Shown: positions 56,975 through 64,000 of the stretch, piece by piece
Position numbering within the stretch: the stretch's first letter is position 1
Layout: each line of letters opens with the position of its first letter
Source: Mucidula mucida
Taxonomy: Eukaryota; Basidiomycota; Agaricomycetes; Agaricales; Physalacriaceae
Length of the DNA: 64,000 bases
Direction of reading: 5' to 3'
NCBI GenBank assembly: GCA_015501055.1
Contig: JADNYV010000024.1
Coordinates: 186,001-250,000 of the forward strand
Translations under genes and position numbers: made by a program
The notes under the pieces: generated by a model
Told to the model about the DNA's origin: nothing
What the model saw: only the letters and a program-made list of their open reading frames with translations
Database searches by the model: none

Positions 56975-58449
56975 ATGGTTTCGTCTGAATCGCATGACCC
57001 CTTACTCTCTTCAGCGACTGACGGAGGCGATACCGGGCCCAATGAACTCATACCTCGTACGTCAATCCATTCCCTTCCTCCAGAAATAATGACGGAGATA
57101 TTCCATTTGACCTTCGACAAGCCATGCACTATAACATGGTCCCACCCACTTGGACCATGGCTGCTCGAGAGCGTCTGTGCACGGTGGCGCAAACTTGTAG
57201 TCTCGTGCTCGTCGCTCTGGGCATCGTTTGCGTCGTTCGAGAATCTTGGAGGTCCATATGATGTAGCCTGGAGATGTCAAGTCAGAATGACCATGCGTGC
57301 CTTACGACTTTCGACCACCTATCCCTTGACCTTTATTGCGGGTATAGGATCAGGAGGCGCACTCAAAGCACATGCATTTCGCTGGAGGGACGCCACCCTG
57401 TTTGAAAGCATCGGTTGGTATTTCAATAGAGGTTCAACGGAGAACTTTCCTATACTCGAGCGCCTTCATCTCGTCAATACCACTCGATATTCGGAGCTCC
57501 TCCATCTCAGGTTATTTGCAAACGCGCCTCAGTTGAAGACTTTGATTCTTTCAGGCAACATGAATGATGCAGGATTTCCCACGACAACGCAGGGGTTTCA
57601 AGCAGTTACCCACCCCTTCATGTGGGGTTCCTTGTCGCATTTAACTATCGCCCTGGAGTTTTCCTGGATCTCCTATATATTCTTAAATCTTGTCCAAACC
57701 TACTCTCGTTCCGTGACCTCAGTCGGGAGGATGGCTGGTCAGGAAAAGAGGACTGGCCGTTGCTTTGCCATCGCGGCTTACGCGTTCTTCATTCCAATAA
57801 TCATGGATTTTTGCATCGCATTCGGTGTTTGCGCTTGAAGAATTCTCCATTCCTCTAGTTCCGGGGAAGACGCTCTGTCGAGATTTGCGCCCTTATTTCC
57901 AGCACGTTCTCTTACATTCATACTCGATAATCGTTCCACATCCCGTCCTTTCATTGAGACAAACATGAAAGTGCGCTCAAGCGCTTGGGCAGACAGCACT
58001 GCTTCACTCGGCTCTCTCTGGACGCGCGATGTGCTTCCTTCCAGGATATTCTCGTCGTCTGTAAGCACATCGCGGCGCATTCTACCATCTTTCCGTCTAT
58101 GACACACTTGGTTCTGAGATTGAGCCATCAAGGGTCCGTCTGCTCAGAGGACTCTCTCTGTCTTCTGTCTTCCCCAGCGGACGCATCGGCGCTGAGTGCG
58201 CTCATGTACGAGCTGCGCATTCGCGATTCCCCTATACGTTTGAATTTGGTCACTTTGGAGGTGGCGTGCCCGATGAAAAAGCGCCCAGATTGCGTGAAAG
58301 ATTTCATGACACAATTTCGGGAGCTCAAACCAAGCTCAGTGGATGTAGAATTCTTCATGTTGTCGCAAAGTTTGTTTTCCATCTATTCTTTCAACGTCGA
58401 TTCTGATACTCACATGTCGCTGGTAGATACAGTTAGAGACGCGTCGTGA
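56975..58449 (+). CDS. F-box-like protein with LRR-type C-terminus (several frame breaks)
   Basis: MVSSESHDPLLSSATDGGDT leads to HSLPPEIMTEIFHLTFDKPC, the F-box, and WLLESVCARWRKLVVSCSSL, its usual continuation. LRR-like stretches follow: FPILERLHLVNTTRYSELLH, FANAPQLKTLILSGN and WGSLSHLTIALE. At 57659-57662 one T is missing, after which the frame runs FLDLLYILKSCPNLLSFRDL. Later pieces (FALEEFSIP, FSVENV-like strands and ELRIRDSPIRLNLVTLEVA at about 58200) lie in other frames. Agaric F-box proteins diverge fast and decay often, so this may be a true pseudogene. Confidence 0.6.
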
Positions 58450-58599
58450 ATTTGGGCTCAGCTTCAATGACCATTACAAGCTTCGCCGTCATCCGCCTCC
58501 GCCGCAGTGCTCGCCGTTGTGTCGCCCGACACACCATCGTGCCCTAGCAGCGTCGAGGATGTCGAATACAATAATGATGAGCATGTTAATGCCTCATAG

Positions 58600-58740
58600 C
58601 AAGCGAGAATGACATCTTTTGAGCCCAATAATGTCTACCGCGCCGTCATCGACGGTGTTTTGGAGTCTATGAAGCCCGAATGTGAAGAGTATGGCGTCCC
58701 ATAAGACGCTCTCGCTCAGTTGCAGGCTGATATTTTCCTT
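58600..58740 (+). pseudogene. Fragment of TFIIA large subunit (alpha)
   Basis: NVYRAVIDGVLESMKPECEE followed by YGVP, a stop, then DALAQLQADI matches the N-terminal helical bundle of TFIIA-alpha (NLYRSVIEDVI...F...G.....L..L). The rest of the gene (acidic spacer and C-terminal beta-barrel) is absent. A stop interrupts even this piece. It is a captured or left-over fragment. Confidence 0.55.
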
Positions 58741-59276
58741 TATGTCTTTGTTATCGTTACTCCTCCCGTTTTCAACGAGGCTTCATCATCGGCCTGCTCC
58801 CTTCCATTGGTCATTTCGTCAAGGCGGGAGATCCGGAAGCCGAGCGGCTCATCTCATTCTGCCTCGCCTCTCCAGTCGATCTCTTTTCAGAGGACCACTT
58901 GTGGTTGTGTGAGAAGGCGCTATGACTATATGCTGGCAAGGCTATCCCGTGTGGTAGCGACGTGAGGTTCGAGAACGAAGCGCTGTTGATGTGTTTTTCA
59001 GTATCTGCCGTCGTCTCACTCATCTGGGCTTGGACAAGGTTAGTGGTAGGATTGCGAAGCGCGTTTGGAGGGTGTTTTTTTTTTCCTTCAGCGCCATCCA
59101 TCGTGGAACCCAACGAGTTACGCTCCTACGCACATGGAAGTGACGTATATCTCTCTCGTCTGCCATTCACCGACGGCGCGAGCTCGCCATACTACATACT
59201 GTCCTCGGTGACAAGTCTGAAGCTGTATAGTTGGGATACGCTACCAACGTACTGGGGTAACCCTGGTGCGCTCTAG
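58741..59276 (+). pseudogene. Mosaic of gene fragments after the TFIIA piece
   Basis: At about 58775-58920 the reading LLPSIGHFVKAGDPEAERLI and SFCLASPVDLFSEDHLWLCE looks coding but has no known domain. At 59100-59276 the reading EPNELRSYAHGSDVYLSRLP and SSVTSLKLYSWDTLPTYW resembles the LRR part of an F-box protein. The pieces are in different frames and broken by stops. They do not join to one another or to TFIIA. Confidence 0.4.
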
Positions 59277-59978
59277 CGTTCAAGACTTGATGATCGCTAC
59301 TGCACTGTGTATGTACACTTCTCTCTCTCCATCTACGCAGAATCGCTCGCAGATGCGCTTATGTATCGTCGCAACCCCGTATGGCATCTAGCGCTGACGC
59401 TCTCTCTTTATCGTCCTGTTTGACCGTGTTCTACTACCGGAGGTGACCCCGTTTCCAGATACTCTGCAGCACCTGACAATCCTAGTCTACACGGAAAACC
59501 AATGAGCGTGGAGTGAGCTTGATGCGTCCTTGGACAGGCTTCCCTCCATTCTTAGTTTCTCCTCGACTCGTGTTATCCGCTTGTTCACTTTGTTGACTTT
59601 TGCTCGTCGACTCGGATCTGGGGTTTCGAGGCAGCCGGTGAATATAAAGAGGAAGTCATTCGTGGCATGCCTGTACTTGCCCTTCGAGGTATCTTGAGTG
59701 TCAAGCATTTCAAGGATATGAATGGATGAAGAAAAAGATAAAGAGACAACTATAACCGGTCCTGCGCAGATAATGTCACGAAACTGAAATGCTGTACTAC
59801 TTTCACGCGACGACCATTGGCTCGTTTAGGATCGAGGTATCCTGAGTGTCATGCAGTTCAAGAAGCTTAAGGGAGGAAGGAAAAGCTGAAGCGAAGGTAC
59901 ATAGACCATTGACAATAGAAACCTCTGTAACGATACAAAAACTGAGTGGGGGGTATAATACACTAGATCCGATACTTT
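59277..59978. other. Non-coding tract with a short direct repeat
   Basis: No gene. A block of about 50 bp starting cgaggtatcttgagtgtca at 59685 recurs, changed at some bases, at 59833 (cgaggtatcctgagtgtca), each followed by a ttcaaga-type word and a purine-rich tail. Confidence 0.4.
59685..59890 (+). repeat. Imperfect direct repeat pair, about 50 bp
   Basis: Copies at 59685-59737 and 59833-59890 share cgaggtat-c/t-ttgagtgtca and a downstream gg(a/g)tgaagaaaaa-like tail. The spacing is about 148 bp. Origin unknown. Confidence 0.35.
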
Positions 59979-61045
59979 TCAAGCGATGACCAATGAGGGG
60001 AAGAACCGCGGCTGTAATATATCTTCCTTCACCAGCCTCCGCCGCGATGCATTCCACTTGCGCAGATACTCCCGCGCTCTCTGGTCAAACACATCGCACC
60101 CTGCGAAGAAATCCTTCGGTATGAGATCCTTCCGCTGATCCCAGGGCTTAATGTCCACGCTCTCGCAACGATCCAAGCACACCAATATAATCCCAAAACT
60201 GTACGCGTCTGCCAACAGCGCATCCTGACACTCCCCACGCAGAATCTCCGGCGCGCAAAACGGGCGCGTCCCAGGGTGTATCTGCTCCGTTTTCCGAGAG
60301 GAGAGGGGTTGCTTCTTGATATGTGTATAAACGGATCCGCGGGCTCGTCATCGGGGGATGTATAGTGGATTCTATCGATACAGAACGCCCAAAGTCAAGC
60401 AACTTGACGGTGTCTGCGGGTATGGTGACCTGTACGTTTAATAATGAGAGGTCCCCGTGGCTGAGGCCGAAGGAATGGAGATGGGTGAGGCCATCTAGTA
60501 GCTGGTCGTGGTAGTCGATTTTCTTGGATCGCGTCAACGGCGGGCGCTCTTTGACGACATCGTAGAGCGTGCGGCCATCGATGTATTCTAGGACCATGCC
60601 TACGTTTTCTAGAGAACCGAGGAATGCACAGATATTGCGGTGTCGGCTGACGGTGGTGTAGACGCGGAGCTCTGCGAGGAACTGGACTGTGACATCAGAC
60701 GCGTTTGACTGCATTTCGCCGTTTATTTCTAGTTGGACGACGTCGGGCTTTTTGACGACACATTTGAAGAGTTCGGAGGCGGAACCGTGGGCGCAGGGAG
60801 AGAGGTTTGCGGTGGGATTTGGTGGAGCAGAGTAGCGGTAGGTGTTGGAAAGGAGAAGATGGATGTGGGATGTCTGGGTGGATTGTATACAGGCGGCGAT
60901 GGTGGTGGTGAGTCCTTGTCTATCCGTACTTCTGTATTATGGATGGATGGCTGGTGATGATAGTGGTAGAGGGGGTCCGCCACAGCGGTGTCTTCATCTG
61001 TTGGATAGATTGTAGTGTATTCCGATTCTCTTCCTCCTCGTCCAT
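59979..61045 (-). CDS. Protein kinase-like domain protein (frame broken)
   Basis: Exon 1 may start MDEEEENRNTLQSIQQMKTP at 61043-61045. After a break the kinase reads SASELFKCVVKKPDVVQLEI (beta-3 Lys), RVYTTVSRHRNICAFLGSLE, VGMVLEYIDGRTLYDVVKER, LHSFGLSHGDLSLLNVQV (HRD as HGD; catalytic Asp and the metal-binding Asn kept), VKLLDFGRS (DFG) and, in another frame, PGTRPFCAPEIL (APE) and DAYSFGIILVCLDRCESVDI. It ends PRFFPSLVIA. HGDLSLLN resembles small solitary kinases frequent in agarics. The frame fails near 60280 and near 60800 by one base each. Kept catalytic residues argue that it is, or was recently, active. Confidence 0.68.
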
Positions 61046-61655
61046 CTCGACTATCGGGGGGGATCAATAAAGACCGCGTAGGGACTGAATATACATACCC
61101 ATCCACCAGTTCTTTTTCGAGTTAGAGTAACACGTTTGACGTGCATGGGCATTCTTGACGCTGGGCGTGGCGTCGGTGGAGCACTGTCCTGTGGGCCGAG
61201 ACGAGCGGGGTGCTGGTCAACGCCCGCGAAAATGCTGGGCGAAGGTCCTGCATGATGACGGCGAGGAGTGATGGTGGTCGCTGGCGAAGGTGCTGATGCG
61301 GAAGTGGTGCATCATCACACGCGTGTCGACCAACACGTTTGTTAGAGCTCCAATCGATAAGTAAGACATGGATAGACGCGTCTTTGCACAAGTCCTTGAG
61401 GCGACGTAATGGACGTGAGAGACAGGAAAATAAAGGGTCCTTTATTGATAGCGACTGAAAAATACAAATACTTGAAAAAGATATTTTACTGGATAGGGCG
61501 GAGCACACCTCCGTGTTGACTCGATGAAACCGCTTCATACGCTAGCTTGCTGGCAAATCGTCGGCCAAGCGCCAAGTCCAGATCGGGAAGCAAAACTTCC
61601 ATTTTAGGCCGAGCACACCTTCATCTTCAACGTTCAACAATCAACGTCCTTCGAA
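61046..61655. other. Divergent promoter region of the kinase and NKAP genes
   Basis: No supported gene. A minus reading starting KELVDG before a gtatgt donor near 61085 could be an extra 5' exon of the kinase. Confidence 0.4.
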
Positions 61656-62944
61656 ATGGCGACAGTACATCCTTCACGAATGCGCCTTGTTCCTCAGGCT
61701 CCATCAGATATACGACGAGGTCGTTCTCCTTCGCCTCGCAGTCATAGTCGGGACCGCAATGTTCCCAGCTCGAGCAGGAGGTCGGAGCGCAGAGCAAGTC
61801 CAGCATACGAGGACTACCGCCGGCCTCCGCCACCACCGCCCTCGGAACCCACTGCGCCATGGCGGCAACCAGAAAACATGTACCCCAACCGTCGCGGCGA
61901 TGTCAATCACCAAGGTTTTCATAATGTAAATAAAGGCGGTCAAGGTGGTGGATCTGATTTTATGGAGAAGTATGTGATATCCAGCCGTTATTTCACTATA
62001 CTTAATCATCATGTAGCCGACGTCTACAGCGCGAAGGGAACTCGGTTAATGTATGGCCGCCGTCACCCAAAGCCCCGGCGCGTTCTCTGTACGTTGCTTC
62101 CCTCTTTTCACAGTCTGCTTGCTAATCTCCGTTGAATAGGTCGCCAAAACGCAAAAGTAAACGTTCCAAGCGCGAACGCTCACCGTCGACCAGTGACTCG
62201 TCTTCGGAAGAAGAAAGACGTAAACGCGAGAAACGAAAGAGGAGAAAGGAAAAGGAAAAGGAACGAGAAAAGGAGGAAAAGAGGGAGCGACGGCGCCATC
62301 GCTCACGCTCTCGAGGACGCTATTCCGACGACGAAGATAGTAGACGGCATCGTCACCGGAGCCGTAGTCTGCAACGACCTTCCCGCCGCAGTGAAAGCCG
62401 CAAGCACAGCGATGATGAATGGGTCGTCAAATCTCCTGCACGAGCTGCTAGCCCTCCTCGTGCCCTAATGCCGCCTCCTCCACCTCCTCCCCCTCTCCAG
62501 GATGAGTTTGACGACGAGGACGAAGACGAAGACGATGGCGTCGGCCCACAACCAGTCTACAAACCTAATACCACAAAAAGGTTGGACGAACGTTCCTATG
62601 GCGGCGCTCTGCTCCGCGGCGAAGGCAGCGCTATGGCTGCTTGGCTGCAAGAAGGTGGCACTGACGCCCGCATTCCTCGTCGTGGAGAAATTGGTTTGAC
62701 GCCAGATGAAATCGCAAAATACGAGGACGTGGGCTATGTCATGAGCGGCAGCCGTCACCGGCGTATGAATGCTGTCCGGATGCGCAAGGAGAACCAGGTT
62801 ATCAGTGCCGAAGAGAAGCGCGGTATTCTCAAGCTCCAGAGGGAAGAAAGGGAGAGACGCGAGGCGATCCTCAGAGAGGAGTTCAGCGAGCTTGTTAATG
62901 AACGGCTTAAAGGATCAGATGTTGGTCCTGCACCTCCTACATGA
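61656..62944 (+). CDS. NKAP-family protein (SynMuv/NKAP C-terminal domain)
   Basis: MATVHPSRMRLVPQAPSDIR and an RS-rich N-terminus lead, across an intron, to RRLQREGNSVNVWPPSPKAP, the NKAP WPPSP motif. A long basic/acidic tract (RSKRERSPSTSDSSSEEE, KEKEKEREKEEKRERRRHRS) follows. The conserved C-terminal domain then reads KRLDERSYGGALLRGEGSAM, IPRRGEIGLTPDEIAKYEDV and GYVMSGSRHRRMNAVRMRKE, then QVISAEEKRGILKLQREERE. NKAP binds RNA and spliceosomal factors in the nucleus. Two introns (about 61971-62017 and 62090-62140) join in frame. Strongly conserved and intact. Confidence 0.92.
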
Positions 62945-63065
62945 ATGTAGCCAGTATGTGTCCTTGAAATGTATCATTTTTACTCTTTTTCCTGGTACAT
63001 TAATATTGATCGAGCCCAGTGTACGACTACAAAAGTTCCAAAATTCGATCACCGTCTCCCGTTTT

Positions 63066-64000
63066 CTAGGAATAACCACCATGAGCCTGGCGCATGTGCT
63101 CGTAGATCCCTCCTTTACTATCCATTCTCGTAGCTTCGAACGTTCTCAAGCATACCCAACACATGTGCGTTTGACACCGAGAGCAGGTCATATGGTTGCA
63201 TCCTTCACTCTTCTGAATGTTCGCCCTGCAGTTGGGACACTCCTTGACGCCATTCACGGCTTTCCACTCCTGGAACTGCTGATTACCTCCCTCAGCGTTG
63301 TCGCGATGCTGCGCGCACGTAAGGCCCTCGTGGAACTGGACGTGGCACGCGGCGCAGATGCGGTTCACACAGGAGGGGCACGTGAGGGCTGTGCCCTCGT
63401 GTGCGGCGCGATAGACGACGCCGCAGTCGGGCGTGGGGCAGTATTTGAACTCGTCGCCGCGCGCGTGGATGTATGCGAGGAAGGCGGTTTGGAAGAGGTG
63501 CTGCTCCTGTTCGGGCCGGAGGAGGTCGCGGATGACGGCGAGGTCTATGCCTGTGTTGCATAATAAATCGTTGCCCTCGTGTATGCACTTTGCCGTGGGA
63601 GAGGATGGGCTTGTTGTTGTGAGCATGTGCGCGAGGCATTCTTTGCAGTAGGTGTGTCCGCATTGGAGCATCACTGGTTTGTTATTTCGCAGTAGCACAC
63701 TGGGCAAGCTTCAAGTTGTTGTTGTGTGTCTTCTCCGGATCCATGCTGGATGTTGGCGGCAGCAAGGCGGCGTTGCACCTCATCGGCGTCCGCCTCTCCG
63801 ACTTTGAGCGTTCTCTGGACGATATCGATAGCCATGCTCGGATCACCAAATTCTGCGATGAGGTTCTCCAGCCCGCCTTTCATCAAGTGGCGCAGCATCG
63901 ATTTGTCCAATTTGATTGTGCTCTTCTCCGTCTTCAACCTCTCCGATTTTTCAAGAAGCAACTCTGTGACTACAGCGACATTGTCGTCTGTACCATACAG
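63066..64000 (-). CDS. RBR-type E3 ubiquitin ligase, N-terminus beyond right edge
   Basis: From the right edge: STIKLDKSMLRHLMKGGLEN and FGDPSMAIDIVQRTLKVGEA, then EACPVCYCEIT and PVMLQCGHTYCKECLAHML form RING1. The IBR follows (EFKYCPTPDCGVVYRAAHEG, LTCPSCVNRICAACHVQFHE). RING2 is KECPNCRANIQKSEGCNHMT with CSRCQTHMCWVCLRTFEAT. In RBR ligases the third Cys of RING2 carries ubiquitin before transfer, here the Cys in SEGCNHMTC. RING1 is split by one missing base near 63680, between EIT and KPVML. The end GIYEHMRQAHGGYS resembles the tail of fungal RBR proteins fused to helicase-like or C2H2 parts. Confidence 0.78.

Noticed and set aside
1..64000. Secondary-metabolite cluster, CRISPR array or bacterial-type operon
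   Set aside because: No polyketide synthase, NRPS, terpene synthase or RiPP core, no regularly spaced repeats with spacers, and all genes carry fungal introns or their own promoters.

Overview
The window is nuclear DNA of a basidiomycete fungus, most likely an Agaricomycete. Genes are dense and lie on both strands. They are broken by short introns of about 45-65 nt with GT donors, CTNAN branch points and pyrimidine-rich AG acceptors. Several families are typical of mushrooms: F-box/LRR proteins, a DUF6699 protein, a CigA-like fucosyltransferase homologue, a copper radical oxidase, a GPALPP/DUF3752 protein and an intron-bearing tRNA-Met. No bacterial operons, ribosome binding sites or CRISPR arrays are present. 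All family calls come from reading motifs by eye; no database search was run.

Layout. 0-9 kb: an F-box gene cut by the left edge, relics of a duplicated FHA-domain gene, a mitochondrial-type cyclophilin, a Ser/Pro-rich DUF6699 protein and an unrecognised multi-exon coding region. 9-30 kb: a sugar transporter (MFS), a GT15 mannosyltransferase, three copies of a tiny unrecognised gene family, an O-fucosyltransferase-like protein, a secreted GH31 alpha-glucosidase, a peptidyl-tRNA hydrolase, a PAQR/Izh3-like membrane protein and a secreted GH92 alpha-mannosidase. 30-41 kb: a degenerate tRNA-Ile, a large membrane protein with two peptide-repeat arrays and a worn Smr domain, an orphan gene, a DHA2 drug/H+ antiporter, a coiled-coil protein, a MITE-like palindromic element and tRNA-Met(CAU). 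41-53 kb: a GPALPP/DUF3752 protein, a tandem triplet of GNAT acetyltransferases, a glyoxal oxidase-like radical oxidase with a GPI-type tail, a 7TM receptor, a mitochondrial RRM protein and a short homeodomain protein. 53-64 kb: an SDR reductase, a DHA1-type transporter, an F-box gene, a mosaic of gene fragments including a piece of TFIIA-alpha, a degenerate-looking protein kinase, NKAP, and an RBR E3 ligase cut by the right edge.

The genes do not form one pathway. Enzymes of mannose/glycan making and breaking cluster at 12-30 kb (GT15, fucosyltransferase-like, GH31, GH92), with a sugar porter beside them. A striking feature is that many otherwise good genes carry single-base losses, often in short G/C runs, while neighbours such as GH31, GH92, the fucosyltransferase-like gene, DHA2, the radical oxidase and NKAP read cleanly. 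This could be homopolymer error in the assembly or real decay, and it makes several gene models provisional.
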